From Gammaproteobacteria bacterium (GTDB lineage: Bacteria > Pseudomonadota > Gammaproteobacteria > Steroidobacterales > Foliamicaceae): a DNA stretch of 64,000 nucleotides. Position 1 is the stretch's first letter. Every line of letters begins with the position of its first letter. This document shows, piece after piece, positions 24,469 to 33,622 of this stretch. The stretch is from contig VYBN01000022.1 of assembly GCA_009844425.1 (NCBI GenBank), positions 1 to 64,000 on the forward strand, in the 5' to 3' direction. The notes beneath the pieces are model-generated. The model made no database searches and was not told the origin of the DNA. It saw only the letters and a program-made list of their open reading frames with translations. A program made the position numbers and the translations under genes.

Positions 24469-26421
24469 ATGGCGCGCGGCGGAACGCGGGAAACAGACCG
24501 GATGAGCGCAGGCGACGCGGCGGAGGTAACACCCACCCGGGAGCGCGGGCAGTTCTCGCTTCTGCTCACGCGGCGGTTCGCGCCTTTCTTCTTCACCCAG
24601 GCGCTGGGCGCTTTCAACGACAACGTGTACCGCAACGCCGTGATCGTGCTGATCGTGTTCGGCGCCGGCGCGGCCAATGCCGACACGCTGGCCAACCTGG
24701 GCGCAGGCCTGTTCGCCCTGCCGTTTTTCCTGTTCTCGGCATGGGCCGGCGAACTCGCCGACCACGGCGACAAGGCGGCCCTGGCGCGCCGGATCAAGAT
24801 CGCCGAGATCTGCATCATGCTGCTGGGCGGCCTCGCGGTGGCGTCCGGCTCGGTGTGGGCGGTGATGGCGGTGCTGTTCCTGATGGGCACGCAGTCCACC
24901 TTCTTCGGTCCGATCAAGTACGCCATCATCCCCCAGCACCTGAGACAGGCGGAACTGGTCGGCGGCAACGGACTGGTGCAGATGGGCACCTTCGTGGCCA
25001 TTCCCGCCGGGCTCGTGCTCGGCGGCGCGCTGGCGGCGGCCGAACCGCAATCATCGCGGCCGCTGCTGATCGCAGTCACCGTCGTTGGGCTGGCGGTGGC
25101 AGGATACCTGGCCAGCCGCTTCATTCCGGCCGCGCCGCCCGCCCAGGGCGCCGGCAGGATCTGCTGGAACCCCTTCACCGTCGTCGCCCGCATGGCGCGT
25201 GCCTCGGCCGCCAGGCGTTCGGTGCTGTTGTCGATACTGGGCATTTCCTGGTTCTGGCTGCTTGGGTCCGTGGTCCTCACACAGATGCCCAATTATGGCA
25301 AGGAGGTCCTCAACGCCAACGAAACGGTCACGACCTCGCTTATGGCCACGCTGGCGGTCGGCATCGGCGTGGGTTCCATGGTGTGCGAATGGCTGTCGGG
25401 ACGCCGCGTGGAAATCGGCCTCACGCCCATCGGCAGCCTCGGGCTGTCGGCATGCGCTGCGCATTTCGCCCTGACCACGATGAGTCCGGTTACGCCGGCG
25501 GCGGGAATGGGGCAGTTTCTTGGCGCCGGCGGCTGGAACCCGGCGCTCGACCTGTTCCTTATCGGGTTCTTCGGCGGGCTTTACGCGGTCCCGATGTACT
25601 CGGTGATCCAGCAGCGCACGCGCCAGGAGACCCGCGCCCGGGTCATCGCGTTCAACAACATAGTCAACGCGGTGTTCCTGGTGACCGGCGCGGGACTGAG
25701 CATCCTGGTGCTGGTCGTCATGGAAATGAGCATCCCGCAATTGTTCCTGGTGCTGGCGGTGGTCAACCTGGGCGTTTCGATGTTCGTCTTCTGGGAAGTC
25801 CCCGAATTCGTTGCCCGTTTCCTGATCTGGTGCCTGATGCGCAGCCTCTACCGTCTGCGCTTCCGCAATCTCGACCGCGTGCCCGAACGCGGCGCGGCGG
25901 TGCTGGTCTGCAACCACGTGAGCTATGTCGATGCGCTGCTGATCCTGGGCGTGCTTCGCCGGCCCGTGCGCTTCGTCATGATCAGGCGCATCTACGAAAT
26001 GCCGCTGCTGAATTTCATCTTCCGCAGCGTGGACGCCGTTCCGATCACGGCGCGCAAGGACGATCCCGAGACCTACCGAAAGGCGTTCGAGTCGCTGGCG
26101 CACGCGCTGCGCAACCGCGAGTTGGTGTGCATCTTCCCGGAAGGACACCTGACGCGCGACGGGAAGATGCACGAGTTCCGCCCCGGGGTGCTGAAACTGC
26201 TCGAACAGGTTCCCGTTCCGGTCATCCCGATGGCGCTGCGCGGTTTGTGGGGCAGCCTGTTCTCGCACCAGGGGCGCGGCGCGTTCCGCGGCGGTCTCAA
26301 GTGGCTGCGGGCGCCGGTGGAGCTGCGTGTGGGCAAGCCCATGGCGCCGGAAGGCATCACGACCGACCAGTTGTACGCCGAGGTCGCCCGGCTTCGCGGC
26401 GCAGGAAAGGCAGGGGAATGA
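24469..26421 (+). CDS. MFS transporter-lysophospholipid acyltransferase fusion (LplT-PlsC type)
   Basis: A 650-aa inner-membrane fusion. Residues 1-430 form a 12-helix MFS module like lysophospholipid flippase LplT (FTQALGAFNDNVYRNA opening motif, QSTFFGPIKYAIIPQHL). Residues 440-650 form a PlsC-like acyltransferase with VCNHVSYVDALLIL (NHxxxxD), a mid motif DAVPITARKDDPETYRKAF, and IFPEGHLTRDGKMHEFRPG (FPEGxxxRxG). Related three-domain proteins add an acyl-ACP/CoA synthetase at the C-terminus; it is missing here. The likely role is import of lyso-phospholipid across the inner membrane and re-acylation. The 3' end overlaps the DUF1295 gene by 65 nt on the opposite strand. Confidence 0.88.
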   Translation: MARGGTRETDRMSAGDAAEVTPTRERGQFSLLLTRRFAPFFFTQALGAFNDNVYRNAVIVLIVFGAGAANADTLANLGAGLFALPFFLFSAWAGELADHGDKAALARRIKIAEICIMLLGGLAVASGSVWAVMAVLFLMGTQSTFFGPIKYAIIPQHLRQAELVGGNGLVQMGTFVAIPAGLVLGGALAAAEPQSSRPLLIAVTVVGLAVAGYLASRFIPAAPPAQGAGRICWNPFTVVARMARASAARRSVLLSILGISWFWLLGSVVLTQMPNYGKEVLNANETVTTSLMATLAVGIGVGSMVCEWLSGRRVEIGLTPIGSLGLSACAAHFALTTMSPVTPAAGMGQFLGAGGWNPALDLFLIGFFGGLYAVPMYSVIQQRTRQETRARVIAFNNIVNAVFLVTGAGLSILVLVVMEMSIPQLFLVLAVVNLGVSMFVFWEVPEFVARFLIWCLMRSLYRLRFRNLDRVPERGAAVLVCNHVSYVDALLILGVLRRPVRFVMIRRIYEMPLLNFIFRSVDAVPITARKDDPETYRKAFESLAHALRNRELVCIFPEGHLTRDGKMHEFRPGVLKLLEQVPVPVIPMALRGLWGSLFSHQGRGAFRGGLKWLRAPVELRVGKPMAPEGITTDQLYAEVARLRGAGKAGE

Positions 26422-27229
26422 GTCGGGGCGTGGTGGCCTGGTAGTCGCGGTAAGCGGGGTACTTCGCAAGCGTCAGCGATTCCGTAAGCTGGGTCGAGCT
26501 CTGGAAGAGCAGCGTCAGAACCACGAAGCCCAGGCCGGTCCAGTGGAGCCACACGCCGGAGGCGCCCACCGCAAACAGGTAGAACACCCACCACATGCCC
26601 ATCTCGCAGAAGAAATTGGGGTGGCGGCAATAGGCCCACAGGCCGGTCGTGACGAATGGCCGGGCCACATCCTCGCCCGCATCGATCTTCCGCTTCTTGT
26701 CACGCTGAAATCGCCACATCTGCTCGTCAGCCACCCATTCGCCGATGAAGAACACCACGAAAAACGCACCGGCGATTCCATCCAGGAAAGTCATGGGCGT
26801 TTCCCGCCACAGCCAGGCCTGGTGCACGGGCGATGCGAACAACCACACGATGAGCATCTGGCCCGGAGCGATAAACAGCAGGTTCAGCGCCTGAAATCCG
26901 ACCGGTCCGATCTTCTCGTGCACCGCCACCCAGCGGTAGTCTTCACCTCCCCTGGAGAAGCCGCCCTTGCGCGCGAAGTTGTGGGTCAGCCTCAGGCCCC
27001 ACAGGGCGACCAGGACCGCCATGAGATTGAGGCGGGGCGAGGCGAAATCGGCGTCCGCCGCAACGACGAGGCAATAGACCGGCGGGCACAGCGGCCACAG
27101 CCGGTCGGCCCAGGAGTACTCGCGGGTGATTACCGAGGTGAGCCAGGCCATGATGGAGATCACGACGCAAAGATCGAGCGCCGTCCCGTACGGCGTGCCC
27201 GTGAGCGGGTGGTTGATGAAATTCAGCAT
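26357..27229 (-). CDS. DUF1295 (steroid 5-alpha-reductase-like) membrane protein
   Basis: A 290-aa polytopic membrane protein of the DUF1295 family within the steroid 5-alpha reductase/isoprenylcysteine methyltransferase-like superfamily. Visible are an N-terminal set of hydrophobic helices, YSWADRLWPLCP, a central VWLFASP helix, and the conserved C-terminal cofactor-binding end: FVTTGLWAYCRHPNFFCEMGMWW, then LTLAKYPAYRDYQATTPRLIP. The reaction is unknown; family members are presumed NADPH-dependent reductases. A second, unrelated-looking member of the same superfamily lies at 35490-36272. The convergent 65-nt overlap with the acyltransferase gene is real, since both ends carry conserved residues. 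Confidence 0.82.
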   Translation of the reverse strand: MLNFINHPLTGTPYGTALDLCVVISIMAWLTSVITREYSWADRLWPLCPPVYCLVVAADADFASPRLNLMAVLVALWGLRLTHNFARKGGFSRGGEDYRWVAVHEKIGPVGFQALNLLFIAPGQMLIVWLFASPVHQAWLWRETPMTFLDGIAGAFFVVFFIGEWVADEQMWRFQRDKKRKIDAGEDVARPFVTTGLWAYCRHPNFFCEMGMWWVFYLFAVGASGVWLHWTGLGFVVLTLLFQSSTQLTESLTLAKYPAYRDYQATTPRLIPLPFLRREAGRPRRTTGRS

Positions 27230-27265
27230 GAGTCAGAAATAGGCGCGCTCACTTGCGTGGAACAT

Positions 27266-27320
27266 CCCGGGAGCGAAGGCGTCTCGTCTTCGCGGAGGGC
27301 GGGACGCCCTCCCGCCCAGG
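27266..27320. repeat. Palindromic element, intergenic copy
   Basis: CCGGGAGCGAAGGCGTC at the left and GGACGCCCTCCCGCCCAGG at the right match the modC copy, 48 of 54 positions by my count. It lies 3 nt after the stop of the SDR gene (27324, minus strand) and before the DUF1295 start, so here it could double as a transcript-end hairpin. Confidence 0.8.
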
Positions 27321-27323
27321 TGC

Positions 27324-28034
27324 TTACCAGGCGACTTCTTCTCCGAAACGGTTGATGAACTCGCCCGATCGGGAAGACTCGACCCGCTCGAACAGCTCCT
27401 GCTGCATGCGCACGCTCTCGACCGGGTCCACCGGCGCCTCCGGGCCGCCCAGGTCGGTGCGGCACCAGCCCGGCGCCATGGCGATGACCGTGATGTTCTG
27501 CCACTCGATCGCCATGCCCTTGGTCAGCATGTTGAGCGCCGACTTGCTGCTGCGGTAGGCGTAGGCATGTCCCATGGAGTTGTTGGCGATCGATCCCATG
27601 TCGCTGGACATGTTCACCAGGAGCGGATTGGCGGCGGCCTCCAGGTGCGGCTTGAAACAGACCGCCACCTTGAACGCCGCCATGACGTTGATTTCGTGCA
27701 TTTCGCGCCACAGTTCGTAATCCATGCTTTCCAGCGACTGGTAATGCATGCCCTCGAATGCCGACTTCGGCCCGTAGGTGCCGGCATTGTTCAACAGAAT
27801 GTCCAGCGAGTCGCCCGCCAGTTCCCCGGCCAATGCCTCAATGCGCTCGTGGTCGGTGACATCCAGGGTTACCGTGCGCAGCGAACGGGAACCGTTTGAT
27901 TCGAGCTCCTTGAGTCCGGGCGACGCTTCCGGGTTGCGGGCGGTGGCAATCACTTCCCAGTCCTTGGCCAGGTACTGCCTGGCGTGCTCCAGGCCCAGAC
28001 CGCGCGAGGCGCCCGTAATCAGGATGCGTGGCAT
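27324..28034 (-). CDS. Short-chain dehydrogenase/reductase
   Basis: A 236-aa classical SDR. The NAD(P)-binding motif is ITGASRGLGLEHA (TGxxxGxG, 6-18), followed by DVTDHERIE and ILLNNAGTYG (NNAG). The active site has Ser in LLVNMSSDMGS and the YxxxK motif as YRSSKSALN (Tyr and Lys four apart). C-terminal APGWCRTDLGG is the usual PG motif after the active site. This spacing and SKSALN resemble C-factor-like SDRs. The substrate is unknown. A palindromic element follows its stop by 3 nt, and comF diverges upstream. Confidence 0.88.
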   Translation of the reverse strand: MPRILITGASRGLGLEHARQYLAKDWEVIATARNPEASPGLKELESNGSRSLRTVTLDVTDHERIEALAGELAGDSLDILLNNAGTYGPKSAFEGMHYQSLESMDYELWREMHEINVMAAFKVAVCFKPHLEAAANPLLVNMSSDMGSIANNSMGHAYAYRSSKSALNMLTKGMAIEWQNITVIAMAPGWCRTDLGGPEAPVDPVESVRMQQELFERVESSRSGEFINRFGEEVAW

Positions 28035-28075
28035 AGAGATTCCTGTATTTCCCTGGCAGGGTTAGCATAACCGCA

Positions 28076-28783
28076 ATGACTCCGGGAAACACTGGCCTGG
28101 CGCGCTTCCTCCTGCCCTGGCGTTGCGCGCTCTGCGCCGGTGTGGCGCGCGACGGTCGGGGATTGTGCGACGCATGCGCCGAGGACCTTCCCCGTGCCGA
28201 CCAGGCTTGCCCCCGATGCGGAATCCGCGTGTCCGGGACCGCTGTCACGGGCACTTGCATGCGTTGTTCGGTCCGGCCTCCGGGCTTTCACCGAATGGTT
28301 GCTCCGCTTGCCTACGACTATCCGGTGGACCGACTGCTCCTCGGGCTGAAATTCGGCCGCCGGATGCACTTGGCGCGGGCGCTCGGCCAGGCCATTGCCG
28401 AGGGCGTTCGCTCGCAAGTCGAGCGGGGCGTACTGGAAGTGCCCGAAGCGCTGGCTCCCGTTCCACTGCATCCGCGCCGGCTGGCGAAGCGTGGTTTCAA
28501 TCAGGCGGAGGAAATCGCCCGCCTCATCGCGCGCGAAATCGGCGTGCCGATGCTGCCGGACCTCTGCCGCCGGGTCCGGCACACGCGCATGCAGAGCCGC
28601 CTGAGCGACGAGGAACGCCGCCTGAACGTCGCGGGAGCATTTGCATGCGCGCAGTCGCCGCTCCGGCCGGCGATAGTGGACGACGTGGTGACGACGGGGG
28701 CAACGGCCGACGCAATGGCGGCGGCGCTTATCGCCGCCGGCGCCGAGCATGTGCAGGTCTGGGCGGCGGCCAGGGCCGCGTGA
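28076..28783 (+). CDS. comF: ComF/GntX-family phosphoribosyltransferase-like protein
   Basis: A 235-aa ComF-family protein, associated with DNA uptake and in other species with iron-sulfur or gluconate functions. The N-terminal zinc-finger cysteines are CALCAG...CDAC and CPRCG...CMRC. The middle motif VPLHPRRLAKRGFNQAEEIAR is diagnostic. The phosphoribosyltransferase-type PRPP loop is VDDVVTTGATADA. It is divergent from the SDR gene and upstream of putA. In many gammaproteobacteria comF lies next to bioC; here they are separated by 3.6 kb carrying the MFS-acyltransferase, DUF1295 and SDR genes. Confidence 0.92.
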   Translation: MTPGNTGLARFLLPWRCALCAGVARDGRGLCDACAEDLPRADQACPRCGIRVSGTAVTGTCMRCSVRPPGFHRMVAPLAYDYPVDRLLLGLKFGRRMHLARALGQAIAEGVRSQVERGVLEVPEALAPVPLHPRRLAKRGFNQAEEIARLIAREIGVPMLPDLCRRVRHTRMQSRLSDEERRLNVAGAFACAQSPLRPAIVDDVVTTGATADAMAAALIAAGAEHVQVWAAARAA

Positions 28784-28912
28784 CAACCTTGTCCGGATCC
28801 GGGCGCTGAACCGCGCGGGAAGGGCGCGCGCATACTACTCTTTCCGGCGGGCCGACGGCGGCGAAAAAAGTGGTGAAATAGGCGGCCAGGAACGAACACG
28901 AAGAGACGTGAG

Positions 28913-31900
28913 ATGAGCAGCGCACTGAATCGAATCGACAAACACAAGTTTGCGCCGGAAATTCCGCTCGTGAGGCGGCTGGCGAAAGAATTCACGCTCG
29001 ACGAAGCCACGCGCCGGTCCATCGTCGAACAGGCCGCCGAACTGGTGCGCCGGGTGCGCACTTCGCCGAAAGGCCCCACCATGCTGGACGCCTTCCTCAA
29101 CGAGTTCGGGCTGCACAACGACGAGGGCGTGGCGCTGATGTGTCTGGCCGAGTCCCTGCTGCGGGTGCCCGACCCGCAGACCGCCGACGAACTGATCGCC
29201 GACAAGCTGGGTCCGGCGCACTGGGACGAGCACCTGGGTCATTCGAGTTCATTGCTGGTCAACGCCTCCACCTGGGCGCTGATGCTCACCGGCCGCGCGG
29301 TGTCCATGCGCCGCTTCGAAGGCCAGTCCGGCGGAGCGGTGCTGCAGTCGCTGGCGGGGCGTCTCGGCGAACCGGTCATCCGCGGGGCCGTGCGGCAGGC
29401 CATGAGCATCCTCGGCCAGGAGTTCGTGATGGGCGAGACCATGGAGGAAGCCGTAAAGCGCGCCTACAGGCTGGACGATAGCGTCGAGTATTCGTTCGAC
29501 ATCCTGGGCGAAGGCGCGCGCACGGCCGGGGTCGCCGACGACTATTTCCAGGCCTATTGCAAGGCGATTCCGATGGTGGGGGAACGGCAGCCGGACAAGC
29601 CGGCGCGCCGCTGCGGCATGTCCATCAAGCTCACCGCGCTGCACCCGCGCTACGACGCCAGGCAGTCCGCAAGGGTCCACCAAGAGATGTATCCGCGGCT
29701 GCTCAGGCTGTGCGAGCTCGCCCGCGAACACGACATCCCGCTGTGCCTGGACGCCGAAGAGGCCGACCGGCTGATCCTGTCGCTGGAGCTGACCGAGCGC
29801 CTGTGCGCGGAGCCCTCGCTGCGCGGCTGGAACGGTCTGGGACTGGCCGTGCAGGGCTACGGCAAGCGCGCCAAGCGGGTGATCCGATGGCTGAGCGAAC
29901 TGGCGCAGGCCACCCGGCGGCAGATTTCCGTTCGGCTGGTCAAGGGCGCCTACTGGGACGCGGAGATCAAACGCGCCCAGATCGCCGGCATGCCCGACTA
30001 CCCGGTGTTCACGGCCAAGGACAACACCGACACGTCCTACCTATCCTGCGCCGAGGCCATGCTGGCCGAGCGCCCGCACCTGTTCTGCGCCTTCGCCACG
30101 CACAATGCCCACACGCTGACAACGGTGCTCGCGCTTACGGACGAAGACCGCTCGAACATGGAACTGCAGCGTATTCACGGCATGGGCGAGCGCCTGCACG
30201 AAACCGCGCGCGAGATGTTCGACGACTTCCCGCCGGTTCGTGTCTATGCGCCGGCCGGCCTCTACGAGGATCTGCTCGCCTACCTGGTCCGGCGGTTGCT
30301 GGAGAACGGCGCCAACTCCAGTTTCGTCAACCGGCTCTACGACGAGGAGCTTGCGCCGGAGGCCATCGTGTCCGACCCGATCGAGATCTCACTGGCCCGA
30401 ACCTCCTCGACCCTGCCGACGCCCGACCTGCTGTACGGAGCGGACCGCCCCAACTCGGCCGGCTGCGACCTGGCCTCGCAAACCGCACTGGGGCGTTTTT
30501 CGGCGCTCCTTTCGGAACGGGCCGACATACCGGAACCGCGAACCGTGGACCCGGCTTCCGGAGAGATCGACATCTGGGTCAAGAGCGCTACCGAAGCCCA
30601 GCCGGCCTGGGACGCACTCGGCGGAAGACGCCGCGCCAACATATTGAAGACAGCGGCGGATGCGCTGGAGGAAGGGCGCGACGAGTTCTTCCGAGTGCTG
30701 GCCGGCGAGGCCGGCAAGACGGTGGATGACGCAGTAGCGGAAGTGCGCGAGGCGGTGGATTTCATGCGCTATTACGCCTGCCAGGCGGAACGCGACTTCG
30801 AGACGCCCCTGCCCCAGGACGGACCCACAGGAGAGTCCAACGACCTGAGCCTGCACGGCCGCGGCGTGTTCGTGTGCATCAGCCCCTGGAATTTCCCGCT
30901 GGCGATCTTCCTGGGCCAGGTGTCCGCCGCCCTACTGGCCGGCAACGCCGTGCTGGCCAAGCCCGCCGAGCAGACCCCGCGCATTGCGAGGATGGCCGTG
31001 GACCTGCTGCACGCCGCCGGCGTTCCCGCGGACGTTCTCAGGCTGGTGGCGGGCGCCGGGGACGTGGGCGCGGCGCTGGTCAATCACCCCGGCATCGCCG
31101 GCGTGGCGTTCACCGGGGGCACGGACACGGCGGCGCGCATTCAGTCCGCGCTGGCCGGCAAGCCCAACCGCCCCATCGTGCCGTTCATCGCCGAGACCGG
31201 CGGTCAGAACGTGATGATCGCGGACTCGTCGGCCCTGATCGAACAGACCACCGACGACGCCATCCGCTCGGCGTTCCTGAGCGCCGGCCAGCGCTGCTCC
31301 GCTCTGCGGGTGCTGTGCGTGCAGGACGAGGTAGCCGGCACGCTGCTGGATTCGATTCGCGGCGCCGCGGCCGAGCTCGCGATCGGCGATCCCCACGACC
31401 CCTCAACCGACATCGGCCCGATCATCGACCAGCCTTCCCTGGACCGGATCCAGGCGCACATCGAGCGCATGCGCTCGCTGGGCTGCGAAGTCTGGACCGG
31501 CGGCCGGCTCAACGAATCGCTGGAAGGCCCGTACATCCGCCCGCACACCATCGAACTGGAGAGCCTGGCGCAACTCGAGGGCGAGTGCTTCGGCCCCGTC
31601 ATGCACGTGCTGCGCTTCAACGCCGCCGACCTGGCCGGGCTGGTGGACTCGATCAACCGCCTCGAATTCGGGTTGACCCTGGGCGTGCAAAGCCGTATCG
31701 ACGCCCGCGTGAACGAGGTCATCGCACGCGCGCGCGTAGGAAACATATATGTAAACCGCGACATGGTCGGCGCCGTGGTGGGCGTTCAGCCCTTCGGCGG
31801 CATGGGCCTTTCCGGCACCGGCCCCAAGGCCGGCGGCCCCCACTACCTGCACCGCTACGCTGTCGAAAAAACCATCACCATCAACACCACGGCAAAGGGC

Positions 31901-31936
31901 GGCAACGTGGAACTCCTCCGCGAGGTCAGCACCTAA
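28913..31936 (+). CDS. putA: Bifunctional proline dehydrogenase / L-glutamate-gamma-semialdehyde dehydrogenase
   Basis: A 1007-aa PutA that oxidises proline to glutamate, passing electrons from FAD to the quinone pool at the membrane and then to NAD+. The N-terminal half is the beta-alpha barrel proline dehydrogenase (SIKLTALHPRYD, VRLVKGAYWDAEIKRAQ, CAFATHNAHT, YAPAGLYEDLLAYLVRRLLEN). The C-terminal half is the aldehyde dehydrogenase (CISPWNFPLAIF, AETGGQNVMI, catalytic C795 in GQRCSALRVL). It lacks the ribbon-helix-helix repressor domain of E. coli PutA, matching the short bifunctional class. The C-terminus ends INTTAKGGN...LREVST. A remnant of a second version of this end lies at 34335-34388. 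Confidence 0.96.
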   Translation: MSSALNRIDKHKFAPEIPLVRRLAKEFTLDEATRRSIVEQAAELVRRVRTSPKGPTMLDAFLNEFGLHNDEGVALMCLAESLLRVPDPQTADELIADKLGPAHWDEHLGHSSSLLVNASTWALMLTGRAVSMRRFEGQSGGAVLQSLAGRLGEPVIRGAVRQAMSILGQEFVMGETMEEAVKRAYRLDDSVEYSFDILGEGARTAGVADDYFQAYCKAIPMVGERQPDKPARRCGMSIKLTALHPRYDARQSARVHQEMYPRLLRLCELAREHDIPLCLDAEEADRLILSLELTERLCAEPSLRGWNGLGLAVQGYGKRAKRVIRWLSELAQATRRQISVRLVKGAYWDAEIKRAQIAGMPDYPVFTAKDNTDTSYLSCAEAMLAERPHLFCAFATHNAHTLTTVLALTDEDRSNMELQRIHGMGERLHETAREMFDDFPPVRVYAPAGLYEDLLAYLVRRLLENGANSSFVNRLYDEELAPEAIVSDPIEISLARTSSTLPTPDLLYGADRPNSAGCDLASQTALGRFSALLSERADIPEPRTVDPASGEIDIWVKSATEAQPAWDALGGRRRANILKTAADALEEGRDEFFRVLAGEAGKTVDDAVAEVREAVDFMRYYACQAERDFETPLPQDGPTGESNDLSLHGRGVFVCISPWNFPLAIFLGQVSAALLAGNAVLAKPAEQTPRIARMAVDLLHAAGVPADVLRLVAGAGDVGAALVNHPGIAGVAFTGGTDTAARIQSALAGKPNRPIVPFIAETGGQNVMIADSSALIEQTTDDAIRSAFLSAGQRCSALRVLCVQDEVAGTLLDSIRGAAAELAIGDPHDPSTDIGPIIDQPSLDRIQAHIERMRSLGCEVWTGGRLNESLEGPYIRPHTIELESLAQLEGECFGPVMHVLRFNAADLAGLVDSINRLEFGLTLGVQSRIDARVNEVIARARVGNIYVNRDMVGAVVGVQPFGGMGLSGTGPKAGGPHYLHRYAVEKTITINTTAKGGNVELLREVST

Positions 31937-31958
31937 GGAGTAAGAATTGATATAATCA

Positions 31959-31993
31959 TATCCATAATAGTCATTTACGATCTATTATGGATA
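31959..31993. promoter_or_regulatory. Probable HipB operator overlapping the hipB-like start codon
   Basis: TATCCATAATAG (31959-31970) is the perfect inverted repeat of CTATTATGGATA (31982-31993), with an 11-nt spacer. The ATG of the HTH gene (31987-31989) lies inside the right arm. The AT-rich TATAAT-like bases at 31950-31956 could be the -10 box. Binding by the HipB-like protein here would block both transcription and translation start. Autoregulation is known for hipBA; this site is inference from symmetry. Confidence 0.6.
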
Positions 31994-32277
31994 CCATAAG
32001 ATTCCTCTCGAAGTCACCCCGGGAAGTGCAGGATCATCTGGCGGCGGCCCTGCGACAGCGGCGGCGCGCACGCAAGCACAGCCGGCAGAAGGCGGCCGAA
32101 GCCAGCGGGGTACCGGCGCCCACCATTCGCAGGTTCGAGACTAGCGGCGAAATCTCGCTGCGCCAATTTCTGATGTTGTGCGCTCCTTACGGCGACCTGA
32201 AGCGGGCCGAGGCGCTGTTTCCCGAGCTTGGCCCCACCACGATGGACGAGCTGCTGGCCACGCACGACAGCGCATGA
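31987..32277 (+). CDS. HipB-like HTH antitoxin/regulator
   Basis: A 96-aa protein with an XRE-type helix-turn-helix (RQRRRARKHSRQKAAEASGV, then PAPTIRRFETSGEISLRQFL). Its position directly before a HipA-like kinase, with the stop overlapping the kinase start (ATGA at 32274-32277), makes it the antitoxin/DNA-binding partner. HipB proteins bind operators and inhibit the HipA kinase. It is probably autoregulated through the inverted repeat at 31959-31993. The start codon is the first in frame and has no strong Shine-Dalgarno sequence, because the operator occupies that space, hinting at leaderless or weak initiation. Confidence 0.8.
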   Translation: MDTIRFLSKSPREVQDHLAAALRQRRRARKHSRQKAAEASGVPAPTIRRFETSGEISLRQFLMLCAPYGDLKRAEALFPELGPTTMDELLATHDSA

Positions 32278-33581
32278 AACAACTGCGGGTCTATTTCCAC
32301 GGGCTGCACACCGCTGAACCCGTGCTACTGGGGCGGCTGGGCTATGGCCAGGGGCACGGCCACACGCATTTCGAAATGGATCCTGAATTCCTGCCCCTCG
32401 GAGTAAACCCCTCCCCCTTGCGCCTGGAGCTCCGGACCGGTCTGCAACCCGCGCCGATGGACCCCTTTGACGGACTGCATGGACTGTTCAACGATTCGCT
32501 GCCCGACGGCTGGGGGCGCTACCTCATGGACCGGGCTTTCCGCCAGCGCGGCCTCGACCCGGATACGATAACTCCGCTGCACCGCCTGGCTTCGGTTGGC
32601 GCGCGCTCCATGGGCGCCTTGTCATACGAGCCCGACGCCGGCGGCGCGGACCCCCAGGTAGCGCCCCTGGATCTTCCGGCCATCGGACTGGAAGCCACCC
32701 GGCAGTATTTGGGCGACGCTTCCGAAGTGCTGGATTCCCTTGTCCGGCACGGCTCCCCTTCGGGCGGCGCGCGCCCCAAGATCCTGATCGGGCTTGACGA
32801 CGCCGGCGGCTCCGCCGTTACCGGCGCCGATGACCTGCCGGAAGGCTACGGCCACTGGCTGGCCAAGTTTCCGACGGGGACGTCAGCCACCGACCGGTCC
32901 GCCGGCGCAATTGAATACCTGTACTCGCAAATGGCCCGCGCCGCGGGAATCAATATGGCCGAAACACGGCTGGTCGCGGGCAGGAAGGGCAACGCCTACT
33001 TCTTGACCCGACGCTTTGACCGGATTTCCGGCAACCGACGCCGGCATATCCACAGCGTCGCCGGCATGGTGCATTCCGACTTCCGGATGCCGGACTTCGA
33101 TTACCTCGAACTGCTCAAGCTCAGCGACTGGCTGACGCGTTCCCACGCCGAGAAGATGGAGCTGTTCCGGCGCATGGTGTTCAATGTAGTCGGCGGCAAT
33201 CGCGACGACCACACCAAGAACTTCGCCTTCGAAATGAAGCCCGGCGGCGAGTGGGTAAATGCTCCCGCCTACGACCTGACCTACAACGCAGGCATGGCCG
33301 GCCACCACAGCATGAGCATTCAAGGCAAAGACAAAGGCTTTGTCCGCGATGACCTGTTGAAGCTGGCGCACACGGTGTCCATCCCACGCGCCGCCACCCT
33401 GCGCATCATCGACGAGGTATCGGAAGCCTTCTCCGCCTGGGCCAAAGACGCGCGGGTGTTTCATATCCCGAAGGAACAGAGGCGCGACATCCAGCGCCAT
33501 ATCGACCGCCAGCGCTCGCAACTACGGCCGGCGCAGATTGCCGGCGCCAAGTCCGCAAGTTCGAACTTCTCCGCTCCGTGA
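32274..33581 (+). CDS. HipA-like serine/threonine kinase toxin
   Basis: A 435-aa HipA-family kinase. N-terminal subdomain: VYFHGLHTAEPVLLGRL and FDGLHGLFNDSLPDGWG (HipA N-terminal motif). Core: SPSGGARPKILIG, the Gly-rich/autophosphorylation loop region; WLAKFPTG, the ATP Lys; and GNRDDHTKNFAF (about 306-317), the catalytic HxKN loop. Then AYDLTYN, the DFG-equivalent metal Asp. HipA of E. coli phosphorylates glutamyl-tRNA synthetase to cause dormancy; the target here may differ. A longer open frame begins at 32178, but ATG 32274 gives the HipA start and the ATGA coupling with the antitoxin gene. Confidence 0.88.
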   Translation: MKQLRVYFHGLHTAEPVLLGRLGYGQGHGHTHFEMDPEFLPLGVNPSPLRLELRTGLQPAPMDPFDGLHGLFNDSLPDGWGRYLMDRAFRQRGLDPDTITPLHRLASVGARSMGALSYEPDAGGADPQVAPLDLPAIGLEATRQYLGDASEVLDSLVRHGSPSGGARPKILIGLDDAGGSAVTGADDLPEGYGHWLAKFPTGTSATDRSAGAIEYLYSQMARAAGINMAETRLVAGRKGNAYFLTRRFDRISGNRRRHIHSVAGMVHSDFRMPDFDYLELLKLSDWLTRSHAEKMELFRRMVFNVVGGNRDDHTKNFAFEMKPGGEWVNAPAYDLTYNAGMAGHHSMSIQGKDKGFVRDDLLKLAHTVSIPRAATLRIIDEVSEAFSAWAKDARVFHIPKEQRRDIQRHIDRQRSQLRPAQIAGAKSASSNFSAP

Positions 33582-33622
33582 GCACCTGATCCGTGCCACC
33601 ACTGGCGGCTACAATTCCGCGC

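Noticed and set aside
24741-26444. 567-codon plus-strand frame in another phase
   Set aside because: It overlaps the MFS-acyltransferase gene completely and has Arg/Gly-rich composition without motifs.
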